Shown piece after piece: positions 44,257 through 53,202 of a stretch of DNA of 64,000 nucleotides. The notes below the pieces were generated by a model. That model made no database searches. It had not been told where the DNA came from and was given only the letters and a program-made list of their open reading frames with translations. This DNA comes from UBA4416 sp040389965 (GTDB lineage: Bacteria > Bacteroidota > Bacteroidia > B-17B0 > Aurantibacillaceae): positions 1-64,000 of the forward strand of contig JAZJZF010000021.1 in assembly GCA_040389965.1 (NCBI GenBank), given 5' to 3'. Position numbers and translations under genes: made by a program. Every line of letters begins with the position of its first letter. The stretch's first letter is position 1.

Positions 44257-44323
44257 GTCGCTAACAAGTTTATATGAGGACTTTTGTTAGAGGAAGCGAA
44301 CACATATTGCGATATTCCTCTAG
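44257..44323. repeat. Cassette-like intergenic element 6 (right end of the array)
   Basis: GTCGCTAACAAGTTTATATG (44257 onwards) and CTTTTGTTAGAGGAA form an inverted pair, CTAACAA with TTGTTAG. A second pair, TAGAGGAA / TTCCTCTA, ends near 44322. It closes the minus-strand array upstream of the DUF2971 start. The rest of the 193-bp gap to waaA shows nothing I recognise. Confidence 0.45.
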
Positions 44324-44431
44324 TTTTTGTTATATCATATAGTTTAATAAAAATACTCTTTTCCTCATAAAATTCAAATTCCGCCTGATCTATTAAAGAT
44401 GCTTATGGCAAAGGAATAGGGAGGGATAGAT

Positions 44432-45685
44432 CTATTGAAGATACTTCTCAAGCACTGTGGCAATTTTATCAGTAGCACCCGAGTTTTTAAGCACATAGTT
44501 TTTTGCTAAAACGGAGGCAGTAGCCAATTCCTGAGGGTCGGAAATAAAATTGTGAAGATGATTCGTCAGATCTTTTGAATCAGCAAACACAAAAGCCGCT
44601 TTCAAATCGATGAGTTCATAAGCCTCGTTAAATTTCTCGAAACTTGGGCCAAACATAACAGGCAGGCCATAAACCGTTGGCTCTAAAATATTATGGATCC
44701 CATTATTAAAACCTCCGCCAATAACAGCAAGAGTACCGTATTGATATACGGAAGATAAAAAGCCAATGGCATTTACAATCAGTACAGAATGGGTGTATGT
44801 TGTTAGATTATCGGAAAATAAATGAAAAGGAATTTTATACTTATAAAGTAAATTCTTGAGTTGATCAATGTTGTTCTTATCAATTTCGTGAGGCGCAATA
44901 ATCAATTTTAAAGAAGGATTTTTTTCTTTTAAAACGCTATAAGATTCTATCAGGTATTCTTCATCTTTTTGCCACGAACTTCCGGCTACTACTACAAATG
45001 AATTTTTAGAGAATTGCTCAATTTCAGGAATGGATTTTGGCGAAGAACCAATTTGTAAAACCCTGTCAAAACGGGTATCTCCGGCCAGGGAGCCAGACTC
45101 TACTTTTAATAATTTCAATAAACGCAACGAATATACATCCTGCGTAAAAATGGTATGATAAGTCTGTAATGCTTTTCTGAAATTACCTCCGTACCATTTA
45201 AAAAAGGTTTGGTGTTTTTTAATAACGGTAGAAATTAAAAAGGTAGGAACGGATCTTTTGTGTAACTCAAACAAATAGTTCAACCAAAACTCATACTTTA
45301 CAAATATGGCTATTTTAGGCTGCAGTATAGAAAGGAACTGTTTAGCATTAAAAGGCGTATCGGAAGGAAGATAAATAACCAGATCAGCCAGGGGATAATT
45401 TTTTTGGATCTCGTAACCGGAAGGCGAAAAGAAAGTAAGTACTACTTTATGATCCGGAAAATCTTTTTTTATCTTTTCAATAACCGGCCGGCCTTGCTCA
45501 AACTCGCCTAAGGACGCGCAGTGCAACCAGATAGAATGTTCGAGGCCGTTTTTAGCAACAGCGTCTTTTAAGTTCGAGCGCCAGCCCCTTCGGCCTTCTG
45601 TCCATAATTTAGCCTTTGTATTAAAAGGCGAGGCCAGCTTTAATGCCAACTTAAATAAATGTATACCAAGGTTATAAAAAAACAT
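44432..45685 (-). CDS. waaA: 3-deoxy-D-manno-octulosonic-acid transferase
   Basis: A GT30 enzyme (KdtA) of 417 residues that adds Kdo to the lipid A precursor at the inner membrane. An N-terminal membrane-associated segment precedes the signature LHCASLGEFEQGRPVIE, whose glutamate (about E61) is catalytic. Later family segments are VLTFFSPSGYEI, VKYEFWLNYL, AGSSWQKDEEYL, APHEID and VIGGGFNNGIHNILEPTVYGLPVMFGP. It lies 9 bp downstream of the DUF6624 gene. Confidence 0.95.
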   Translation of the reverse strand: MFFYNLGIHLFKLALKLASPFNTKAKLWTEGRRGWRSNLKDAVAKNGLEHSIWLHCASLGEFEQGRPVIEKIKKDFPDHKVVLTFFSPSGYEIQKNYPLADLVIYLPSDTPFNAKQFLSILQPKIAIFVKYEFWLNYLFELHKRSVPTFLISTVIKKHQTFFKWYGGNFRKALQTYHTIFTQDVYSLRLLKLLKVESGSLAGDTRFDRVLQIGSSPKSIPEIEQFSKNSFVVVAGSSWQKDEEYLIESYSVLKEKNPSLKLIIAPHEIDKNNIDQLKNLLYKYKIPFHLFSDNLTTYTHSVLIVNAIGFLSSVYQYGTLAVIGGGFNNGIHNILEPTVYGLPVMFGPSFEKFNEAYELIDLKAAFVFADSKDLTNHLHNFISDPQELATASVLAKNYVLKNSGATDKIATVLEKYLQ

Positions 45686-45694
45686 CTGCTCTTT

Positions 45695-46669
45695 TTAATA
45701 TTCTTTATGGACAAGTTCAATGGCAGGCAACTCCTTTTTATATAGCTCACAATTCCATGTGATGTTCCAGTTTTTAGCATAGTCTGCAAGAGGCTCCAGG
45801 CCTATACCGGCACGTCTTTTATCCACATTATCAGGATCCAGCAATGGTGAAACATAAAATGTATTTGTACCCGGATATTTGCTGATCTGGCTACCGTAAA
45901 TTTGTTTTCTTTTATTTCTAAGTTCAATCCTGTCTTCTAAATATCCTAATTGAGATGAAGATGCTTTGCCATTTTTTACGGCATCACGTAACATTGGTAA
46001 ATACTTTTCCTGGGTAACAATATCCGTATGTTGGATTACTAAAAACAGGGCTTCACTTCCCAGTCCGCCAACAACTTCAGGCCCTAACCAGCCGTAAGTA
46101 TCAAGGATGGCTTTTACTTTGATCAAATTAATTGAATCTTTTTCATGAACCTTTTTATTGTTCGCTTTTAGTTCTTTAGAGTCAGGTCCGAATTTTTTTT
46201 CCAGTTCTTCGTAATTTGCCCTAAAAGTCTGGTCGTCATTATAAACGATACCTAATTGATTTACTAAAGATTTATTTAATCGTGAGTCTGCACTGTCCCT
46301 GTTCTCTTTGATCTTTTGGATTAAAGGATTCCATCTGGGGTCGTTATGCAAAGACTCCAAGTCTGTATCTACTATGATACGATCATAATTTTTAAAATAG
46401 CCTTTTGCGATTTTTTGCAAGTTAAAAAAAGCACTGTCAGGCACATTTGCCAAAGCCCATGAACAGGCAGCGTTATAGCGGTTGCTTGAAAATCCTTTCC
46501 AGCCAAAACTTTTAAATGCCTCCGAATACATATCAGCGGAATTTTTATATTCCTTCAGTTTATACAATGAATCCGCTTTTCTAACCAACTTACCATAAGT
46601 ATCAGTGTTCTGGGTGTAAACTAAATTTACACTTAATAAAAATCCTGCTATGGCAATTTCTTTATTCAC
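45695..46669 (-). CDS. Exported TPR-like / DUF6624 protein
   Basis: A protein of 324 residues with a signal peptide (ending near VYTQ). An N-terminal TPR-like part (about 25-130) with SLYKLKEYKNSADMYSEAF is followed by a domain matching DUF6624: YGWLGPEVVGGLGSEALFLVIQHTD, LEDRI and the QIYGSQI tail motif. The role is unknown. It lies between parC and waaA on the same strand. Confidence 0.78.
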   Translation of the reverse strand: MNKEIAIAGFLLSVNLVYTQNTDTYGKLVRKADSLYKLKEYKNSADMYSEAFKSFGWKGFSSNRYNAACSWALANVPDSAFFNLQKIAKGYFKNYDRIIVDTDLESLHNDPRWNPLIQKIKENRDSADSRLNKSLVNQLGIVYNDDQTFRANYEELEKKFGPDSKELKANNKKVHEKDSINLIKVKAILDTYGWLGPEVVGGLGSEALFLVIQHTDIVTQEKYLPMLRDAVKNGKASSSQLGYLEDRIELRNKRKQIYGSQISKYPGTNTFYVSPLLDPDNVDKRRAGIGLEPLADYAKNWNITWNCELYKKELPAIELVHKEY

Positions 46670-46692
46670 TAATACATGGTGTCTTTAATCTG

Positions 46693-49317
46693 TTAAAAAT
46701 CAAAATTGATCTGTCCGTCTTTTCCTCTCATATTATCGCCATTTAATTTCTCCATGGCTCTGCGATGCAGCTCCATAGGCGACATGCCATTATCTCCTAT
46801 CTGTTCATCCTCTTCTTCATAATCGTCCATCACTATTTCTTCGGAGATCCGTAAATTAATTTCTTTTACTTTATAAGAGGTCAGTTTTTTACCTTTGGCT
46901 TTCATGTTTACCAATGGCGAAAACTCTACTAAATTAACCACCTCATCTTTGATCACTTTCTCTTTTTCTTTATTGAATTTAATATCAACAATTGGTAATA
47001 TCTGAGAAGTGATAAGTTCTATACGTGAATTTTCATTCTCGGTAATGATCAATGATTTGGTAGAAACATTTTCAGGAACAAAACGTTTTGTTAAATACGC
47101 TTTGCTTTCTCCATCATAATAAATACAGGTTAAAACCAATTCAGGATAATATTTTTCAATTAACACAATATCTTCATCAAAATGGTTTAAGATATCATAG
47201 GTATATAATTTATAAAACCCTTTACTGGTAACCGTGAGTATTTTATCGTCTCCGGCAAACTTACCTAAGTATGTTCCTTTGCTGTCACGGTTCAAACGTT
47301 GTACTGCATCATTAAACCAGTAATCTTCGGCTGCCAGTGTTGATGTTCCTTTTGTTTTAAGTAATACTTTTTTAACGGCATACTTGGTTACAATATTTCC
47401 TGTAGAAGCTCTTCCTTTAACCGGAATTTCGGCAAAGTCAACATCCAGTTCCATTTTACGTAAGCCACTCACCGGTTTTAAAATTACCTGCACTTTCTCT
47501 GCTTCTCCGTTTGGATTAATGGTAAACCAATGTACCGAAGAGTTTGGTGTTCCCTTGGTGAGATCGTATTCTTTTTCGCGTGTAACACCTGTTACATTGA
47601 AACGTTTGATAAACGTAACGCCTTTCGGGCCATCGCTGTAAATCATGTTATAGGTAGTACGCTCATCGTTCTTTTTAAAGATAGCGATGTAGATAATATC
47701 TTTACCAATAAATACTTTGTCTGATACCTTAAACACTTTCATTTTACCTTCTTTGGTAAAAGCAATAATATCATCCAGATCAGAGCAATCGCATACAAAC
47801 TCGTCTTTCTTTAAGCTCTTACCTGCAAAGCCTTCGACACGGTTAACATACAATTTTTCGTTAGCCATAATTACTTCAGTAGCAACAATGGTTTCCAGTT
47901 CTTTTGTTTCTGTTTTACGTTCTCTTCCGGTTCCGTATTTTTTCTTTAAATTTTTAAAATAGTCAACAGCATAATCAATTAAATTTGCCAAATGACCTTT
48001 TACCGTTGCAATTTTCGCATCCAGATCCTTCATGTGCTCTTCCGCTTTAATACTGTCAAAACGGGTGATACGGATCATTGGTATCTGTGTTAAACGCTGC
48101 AAATCTTCGTCGGTAATGTCGCGGATTAATTTTTTACGATGAGGCTTAAATTTATCGTATAGGTATTCATATAACGTTTCTCTATTGGCATATTTCTTAA
48201 AGTCGATATACATTTCTTCTTTAATGAATAGTTTTTCCAAAGAGGAGAAATGCCATTTTTCTTCCAGCTCCGACTGTTCAATTTCCAATTCGCGTTTTAG
48301 CAACGCTAATGTTTGATGTGTAGAAATCTTTAAGATCTCGCTAACACCAACAAAACGAGGCTTTTCATTTTCAATGATACAGGCATTGGGCGAAATGCTC
48401 ATTTCACAATTTGTGAAGGCATACAATGCATCAATGGTTTTATCAGGAGAAATACCCGGCTGCAAGTGAATTAAGATCTCTACGTTCTCAGCGGTATTAT
48501 CTTCTACTTTTTTTACCTTGATTTTACCTTTATCATTGGCCGCTAAAATAGAATCAATTAATGAACCCGTTGTTGTACCAAAAGGAATTTCAGAAATGAT
48601 GAGTGTTTTAGGATTCAGTTCTTTAACTCTTGCGCGGATCTTGATTTTACCACCACGTAAGCCATCTTTGTACTCACTGAAATCAGCAATACCACCGGTA
48701 ATAAAATCAGGGAATATAACTGCTTTACGACCACGTAAGATTTGTATAGAGGCATCAATTAACTCATTAAAATTATGCGGTAATATTTTTGTTGCCAAAC
48801 CAACAGCGATCCCTTCTACTCCATGCGCTAATACCAAGGGGAATTTAACTGGAAGCGTAATAGGCTCTTTGTTACGACCATCATAACTTACTCCCCAATT
48901 AGTAGTTTTAGGGTTAAAAATAATTTCCTGGCCTAATTTAGACAATCGCGCTTCAATGTAACGGGGAGCAGCTGCGCTATCACCTGTTAAGATATTACCC
49001 CAGTTTCCCTGCATATCAATAAGCAGGTCTTTCTGGCCAATAGCCACCAATGCATCGCCAATACTGGCATCACCGTGCGGATGGTATTTCATGGTGTTAC
49101 CAATTAAGTTGGCAACCTTATTGTAACGGCCATCTTCCAGTTCCCACATACTATGTAAAATACGGCGCTGTACAGGTTTTAAACCATCTTCCATGGCCGG
49201 AACTGCCCGCTCTAAAATTACATACGATGCATAATCGATAAACCATGTTTTAAACATTCCCGAAACATGGGTAACCGTATTTAATTCGTTGTGTTCGTTA
49301 TTTTTATCTTCTTCCAT
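46693..49317 (-). CDS. parC: Topoisomerase IV subunit A
   Basis: A type IIA topoisomerase A subunit of 874 residues that cuts and rejoins DNA for decatenation. The breakage-reunion domain begins FIDYASYVILERAVPAMEDGLKPVQRRIL. The catalytic tyrosine is in APRYIEARL (Y120), and the GNTMKYHPHGDASIGDALV segment precedes it. A C-terminal domain of divergent beta-pinwheel repeats follows (about 500 onwards), with an acidic linker near 830. A gyrA identity is possible, but the neighbouring parE-like gene favours ParC. It is 87 bp downstream of parE. Confidence 0.92.
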   Translation of the reverse strand: MEEDKNNEHNELNTVTHVSGMFKTWFIDYASYVILERAVPAMEDGLKPVQRRILHSMWELEDGRYNKVANLIGNTMKYHPHGDASIGDALVAIGQKDLLIDMQGNWGNILTGDSAAAPRYIEARLSKLGQEIIFNPKTTNWGVSYDGRNKEPITLPVKFPLVLAHGVEGIAVGLATKILPHNFNELIDASIQILRGRKAVIFPDFITGGIADFSEYKDGLRGGKIKIRARVKELNPKTLIISEIPFGTTTGSLIDSILAANDKGKIKVKKVEDNTAENVEILIHLQPGISPDKTIDALYAFTNCEMSISPNACIIENEKPRFVGVSEILKISTHQTLALLKRELEIEQSELEEKWHFSSLEKLFIKEEMYIDFKKYANRETLYEYLYDKFKPHRKKLIRDITDEDLQRLTQIPMIRITRFDSIKAEEHMKDLDAKIATVKGHLANLIDYAVDYFKNLKKKYGTGRERKTETKELETIVATEVIMANEKLYVNRVEGFAGKSLKKDEFVCDCSDLDDIIAFTKEGKMKVFKVSDKVFIGKDIIYIAIFKKNDERTTYNMIYSDGPKGVTFIKRFNVTGVTREKEYDLTKGTPNSSVHWFTINPNGEAEKVQVILKPVSGLRKMELDVDFAEIPVKGRASTGNIVTKYAVKKVLLKTKGTSTLAAEDYWFNDAVQRLNRDSKGTYLGKFAGDDKILTVTSKGFYKLYTYDILNHFDEDIVLIEKYYPELVLTCIYYDGESKAYLTKRFVPENVSTKSLIITENENSRIELITSQILPIVDIKFNKEKEKVIKDEVVNLVEFSPLVNMKAKGKKLTSYKVKEINLRISEEIVMDDYEEEDEQIGDNGMSPMELHRRAMEKLNGDNMRGKDGQINFDF

Positions 49318-49334
49318 TCTATTTTAGTTTTGAA

Positions 49335-49403
49335 AGTTTAGAAAGTTCAAAATACATCGCTTTTAACTTTCTAAACTCATTAACTTTTCCACTTTCTAAA
49401 CTT
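49335..49403. repeat. Repeat copies of an AGTTTAGAAAGTT family
   Basis: AGTTTAGAAAGTT (49335-49347), its exact reverse complement AACTTTCTAAACT (49365-49377) and ACTTTCTAAACTT (49391-49403) fill the gap between parE and parC. The first two form a 13-bp hairpin. No ORF is present. Confidence 0.6.
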
Positions 49404-49404
49404 A

Positions 49405-51270
49405 TTACGCTTTCAATAAATCTTCTTCTGCGTCGATTTCAACACGCAAATTATCAATAATAAATTCCTGTCTATCCTGCGTGTTCTTACCCATATAATA
49501 GCTTAACAATTGCTGTATAGACGATTGCTGATCCAATAATACAGGCTCCAATCGAATATCTTTCCCGATAAAATGTTTAAACTCATCCGGAGAAATTTCT
49601 CCCAAACCTTTAAATCGGGTAATCTCCGGCTTAGGGCCTAACTTGGCAATAGCGGCTTTACGTTCTTCCTCGCTATAGCAATAAGCCGTTTCTTTTTTAT
49701 TACGCACACGGAACAAAGGTGTTTGCAAAATATATACATGGTTATTTTTAACCAGATCAGGAAAAAACTGCAAAAAGAAGGTGAGTAATAATAAGCGAAT
49801 ATGCATGCCATCCACATCGGCATCAGTAGCCAGTACAACATTGTTATAGCGCAATTCATCCAGGCCATCCTCAATATTTAAAGCAGCCTGCAATAAATTA
49901 AATTCTTCGTTTTCGTATACTACTTTTTTACCTAAGCCAAAAGAGTTTAAAGGTTTTCCTTTTAAACTAAATACGGCCTGTGTATTTACATCGCGTGTTT
50001 TGGTAATAGAGCCACTGGCAGAATCACCCTCACAAATAAAAATAGTAGTTTCATGTGCACGTGGGTTTTTGGCATCATCCAAATGCACTCGGCAATCGCG
50101 TAATTTTTTATTATGAAGTGACGATTTTTTTGCACGCTCACGCGCCAATTTCTGAATACCTGATAACTCTTTACGTTCACGCTCATTGGCAATAATTTTT
50201 GCTTCAATGGCACGAGCTGTTTCCGGATTTTTATGCAGGTAATTATCTAATTGTTGTTTAATGAAATCGCCTACAAAGGAACGCATCGATTGCCCACCGG
50301 GAGCAACTTCCTGCGATCCTAATTTTGTTTTGGTTTGAGATTCGAACACCGGTTCTTGTACACGTACCGAAACTGCCGCTACAATGGACTTACGCACATC
50401 TGTAGGATCAAAATCTTTTTTGTAGAACTCACGGATCGTTTTTACAACGGCTTCCCTATAGGCTGCCTGGTGCGTACCTCCCTGAGTGGTGTATTGTCCG
50501 TTTACATAACTGTAATACTCTTCAGAGAAATGTTCGTTACTATGCGTCATGGCTAACTCTATGTCTTCTCCTTTTAAATGGATAATAGGATATAAAATTT
50601 CGCCGGTAATATTTTTCTCTAAGAGATCCTTTAAACCATTTTCTGATTTATAATCCTGTCCGTTGAAGGTAAGCGTTAATCCTGTATTTAAGAATGCATA
50701 GTTCCAGAGCATTCTATCAATGTATTCATGAACGAAATGGTATTTTTTAAAGATCGTATCATCCGGTCTGAACTCTACATACGTTCCGTTTGCTTCGTTT
50801 GTTTTTTCAACCTTTGATTCTTTTACCAGCTCTCCTCGCGAAAATTCTGCTGTTTTAGATTGTCCATCGCGGTATGCAATTACTTTAAAGTTAACTGCCA
50901 AAGCATTTACAGCCTTGGTACCTACTCCATTTAAACCAATCGATTTTTTAAATGCTTCGCTATCGTATTTACCACCGGTATTTATTTTAGAAACAACCTC
51001 TACTACTTTCCCTAAAGGGATACCACGACCGTAGTCACGAATAGAAACTGCTCCTTCTTTCACTTGCACGGCAATTTTTTTACCGGCTCCCATCATAAAC
51101 TCATCAATGGAGTTATCCATTACCTCTTTTATCAGGACATAAATTCCATCATCAAAGGCAGACCCATCGCCCAATTTCCCAATGTACATACCGGGACGCA
51201 TACGGATATGCTCTTTCCAGTCGAGGGATTTGATACTGTCTTCGTTATAACTTGCTATCTCTTTTGCCAT
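49405..51270 (-). CDS. parE: Topoisomerase IV subunit B
   Basis: A protein of 621 residues from the ATG at 51270 (MAKEIASYNEDSIKSL). A frame extending 16 residues upstream is low-complexity repeat and is rejected. The GHKL ATPase has HIRMRPGMYIG, EVMDNSIDEF, IRDYGRGIPLG and GGKYDSEAFKKSIGLNGVGTKAVNAL. The toprim acceptor is in FICEGDSASGS and the DADVDGMHIRLLL motif. The length is slightly short for gyrB and suits ParE. It is upstream of parC on the same strand. Confidence 0.93.
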   Translation of the reverse strand: MAKEIASYNEDSIKSLDWKEHIRMRPGMYIGKLGDGSAFDDGIYVLIKEVMDNSIDEFMMGAGKKIAVQVKEGAVSIRDYGRGIPLGKVVEVVSKINTGGKYDSEAFKKSIGLNGVGTKAVNALAVNFKVIAYRDGQSKTAEFSRGELVKESKVEKTNEANGTYVEFRPDDTIFKKYHFVHEYIDRMLWNYAFLNTGLTLTFNGQDYKSENGLKDLLEKNITGEILYPIIHLKGEDIELAMTHSNEHFSEEYYSYVNGQYTTQGGTHQAAYREAVVKTIREFYKKDFDPTDVRKSIVAAVSVRVQEPVFESQTKTKLGSQEVAPGGQSMRSFVGDFIKQQLDNYLHKNPETARAIEAKIIANERERKELSGIQKLARERAKKSSLHNKKLRDCRVHLDDAKNPRAHETTIFICEGDSASGSITKTRDVNTQAVFSLKGKPLNSFGLGKKVVYENEEFNLLQAALNIEDGLDELRYNNVVLATDADVDGMHIRLLLLTFFLQFFPDLVKNNHVYILQTPLFRVRNKKETAYCYSEEERKAAIAKLGPKPEITRFKGLGEISPDEFKHFIGKDIRLEPVLLDQQSSIQQLLSYYMGKNTQDRQEFIIDNLRVEIDAEEDLLKA

Positions 51271-51320
51271 TTTCTTATTTCTTGTTTCTGGTTGAATGTT
51301 CCTGGTTTCTTGTTGCATTC
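51271..51320. repeat. AACCAGAAACAAGAAA-type degenerate repeat
   Basis: On the minus strand the region reads repeated CAAGAAACCAGGAAC and AACCAGAAACAAG units just before the parE start. A related stretch lies upstream of the S23-family gene (51740-51812), where it reads AACCTGAAACTTC and AACCAGAAAC in either direction. Confidence 0.55.
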
Positions 51321-51338
51321 ACAATAAACTTAAAATCA

Positions 51339-51731
51339 TTATTTCTTAAATTTATTTCCTTTGATCTCTGAATTATTTAAATAAGTTATAAATTTTCCAA
51401 GCTTTCCTGCTAATAACAAACACTCTTCCTGTAGTAAATCATGTTTTTCTTTTTCAATAAAATTTCTGTCTAGTGTTCTGTATAATTGTGACCTTACTTC
51501 TCCTAATGAACCTTTTGATATTGCTAAAAACTGTATAAACTCCCTGTTTCCATCTCTTTCAAAACCTTCCGAAATATTATCCATCACAGAACCAGCAGAA
51601 CGATCCAACTGGCTTTTTAAATCATAATTTTTCGTTTCATTTAATTTATTCAATATTGGCGTAATTTTAACATTTAATTCCCTGGCCAATTGCCAAACAT
51701 CCAAATCTTCAAACTTCCTTATTGTTGCCAT
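51339..51731 (-). CDS. Four-helix-bundle protein (S23 / intervening-sequence family)
   Basis: A protein of 130 residues from ATG 51731; the upstream extension is repeat sequence. It is the small helical family associated with 23S rRNA intervening sequences: FEDLDVWQLARELNVKI at the start, SQLDRSAGSVMDNISEGFERDGNREFIQFLAISKGSLGEVRSQLYRTLD in the middle and LGKFITYLNNSEIKGNKFK at the end. Function is unknown; Avd proteins of diversity-generating retroelements share the fold. A decayed copy lies at 12117-12310. It is between ychF and parE. Confidence 0.88.
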   Translation of the reverse strand: MATIRKFEDLDVWQLARELNVKITPILNKLNETKNYDLKSQLDRSAGSVMDNISEGFERDGNREFIQFLAISKGSLGEVRSQLYRTLDRNFIEKEKHDLLQEECLLLAGKLGKFITYLNNSEIKGNKFKK

Positions 51732-51739
51732 ACATTGAA

Positions 51740-51812
51740 TTGCAGGTTTCTGATTTGAAGTTTCAGGTTGTATAGGACCCAACTAGAAACCTCTAACCAG
51801 AAACTTTAAACT
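51740..51812. repeat. AACCAGAAAC-type repeat, second block
   Basis: Contains GGTTTCTGATTTGAAGTTTC, a nearby AGAAACCTCTAACCAGAAAC and a CAACTAGAAAC unit. It lies between the S23-family start and the ychF end. The units are the same type as those at 51271-51320. Confidence 0.5.
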
Positions 51813-51815
51813 TTC

Positions 51816-52916
51816 TTAAACATTAAATCTAAAGTGCATCACATCTCCATCTGCCACTACATATTCTTTTCCTTCCACTTTTAATTTTCCTACTTCTTTG
51901 CAGGCATTCTCCGAACCGTAGGTGATATAATCGTTATATGCAATAACCTCAGCACGGATAAATCCTTTTTCAAAATCAGTATGAATTACACCTGCAGCTT
52001 GCGGAGCCGTCATGCCTTTTTCAATGGTCCAGGCGCGAACTTCTTTTACACCTGCTGTAAAGTAAGTCTGTAGTTTCAATAAGCTATAAGCCTGTTTAAT
52101 TAATTTATTGACACCCGGCTCTTCTAACCCCATTTCGGCAAGGAACATCTGTTTCTCTTCGTAAGTTTCTAAGGAAGCAATTTCACTTTCCATAGCTGCT
52201 GTGATAATTAATATTTCAGCGCCTTCGCCTTTTACAGATTCTTTAACGGCATCCACGTATTTATTACCTGTTTTTGCAGAAGCTTCGTCCACATTACACA
52301 CATACATGACTGGTTTAATCGTCAATAAATGTAAGTCCTGTATGAATGGGAGCTCACTTTCCTCTAAATTACAGGCACGGGCAGATTTACCACTTTCCAA
52401 GGTCTCCTTTAATTTTGAACAAGCCGAATAGGTTTTTACGGCGTCTTTATCATTACCTGTTTTAGCCGCTTTCTCAAATTTCTTCAATTTAGCATCCACA
52501 GCTTCCAGATCTTTCAATTGCAATTCAGTATCAATAATTTCTTTATCACGCACCGGATTTACATTTCCATCCACATGAATAATATTATCATCATCAAAAC
52601 AACGCAGCACGTGTAAAATAGCATTACACTCACGGATATTGGCCAGGAATTTATTGCCCAAACCTTCTCCCTTGCTGGCTCCCTTTACCAACCCTGCAAT
52701 ATCAACGATCTCAACAGTAGTCGGTAAAATATTCTGAGGTTTTACCAATTCTGCCAGTTTATTTAAACGCTCGTCAGGAACCGTAATCACACCTACGTTA
52801 GGTTCTATGGTACAAAACGGAAAGTTTGCCGCCTGTGCTTTTGCATTACTTAAACAATTAAAAAGAGTTGATTTCCCTACGTTAGGCAACCCCACAATTC
52901 CACATTTTAAAGCCAT
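51816..52916 (-). CDS. ychF: YchF/OLA1-type GTP/ATP-binding protein
   Basis: A universally conserved TRAFAC NTPase of 366 residues that binds ribosomes and hydrolyses ATP. The G1 motif is GLPNVGKST (about 8-16) and DIAG (about residue 72) is the G3-type motif. The C-terminal TGS domain ends KEVGKLKVEGKEYVVADGDVMHFRFNV. The length is normal. It is the upstream gene of the minus-strand run to waaA. Confidence 0.96.
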   Translation of the reverse strand: MALKCGIVGLPNVGKSTLFNCLSNAKAQAANFPFCTIEPNVGVITVPDERLNKLAELVKPQNILPTTVEIVDIAGLVKGASKGEGLGNKFLANIRECNAILHVLRCFDDDNIIHVDGNVNPVRDKEIIDTELQLKDLEAVDAKLKKFEKAAKTGNDKDAVKTYSACSKLKETLESGKSARACNLEESELPFIQDLHLLTIKPVMYVCNVDEASAKTGNKYVDAVKESVKGEGAEILIITAAMESEIASLETYEEKQMFLAEMGLEEPGVNKLIKQAYSLLKLQTYFTAGVKEVRAWTIEKGMTAPQAAGVIHTDFEKGFIRAEVIAYNDYITYGSENACKEVGKLKVEGKEYVVADGDVMHFRFNV

Positions 52917-53150
52917 ATTCTGTATTAAGATTTGAGAAGCTAGATATGCGATAGGAGAATGGTTTTGTCTAAAATCTCATATCTCAGGTCTAACTTCTGG
53001 TTTTTGTAAGTTGCAAATATATTAAAATCGACCGCCGACCCTTACTATTATTTATAGCAAAATGCCGCAGTTTTTAACAAAAGGCCGTATTTCCCTGTGA
53101 AAAACAAATTCAAAAAGTTATTTTTTAACATCCTGTTATTATTATTAACA

Positions 53151-53185
53151 TTGACATGATATCCCTTAAGCAAATAGTATTTTTG
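53151..53185 (+). promoter_or_regulatory. Probable promoter of the split transketolase gene
   Basis: TTGACA (53151-53156) and TATTTTTG (53178-53185), a perfect TAnnTTTG, precede the start codon by 17 bp. The TTG-to-TA spacing is 24 bases, slightly long. Confidence 0.55.
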
Positions 53186-53202
53186 CGCAAAAACTCCTAT
53201 TT

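Noticed and set aside
38986..44323. A classical integron with attC sites
   Set aside because: Core sites match RYYYAAC/GTTRRRY at only a few edges and no integrase gene is in the window, so I describe the elements only as cassette-like.
51271..51318. Sixteen extra N-terminal residues of ParE
   Set aside because: They are low-complexity repeat translation; the ATG at 51270 gives the normal ParE start.
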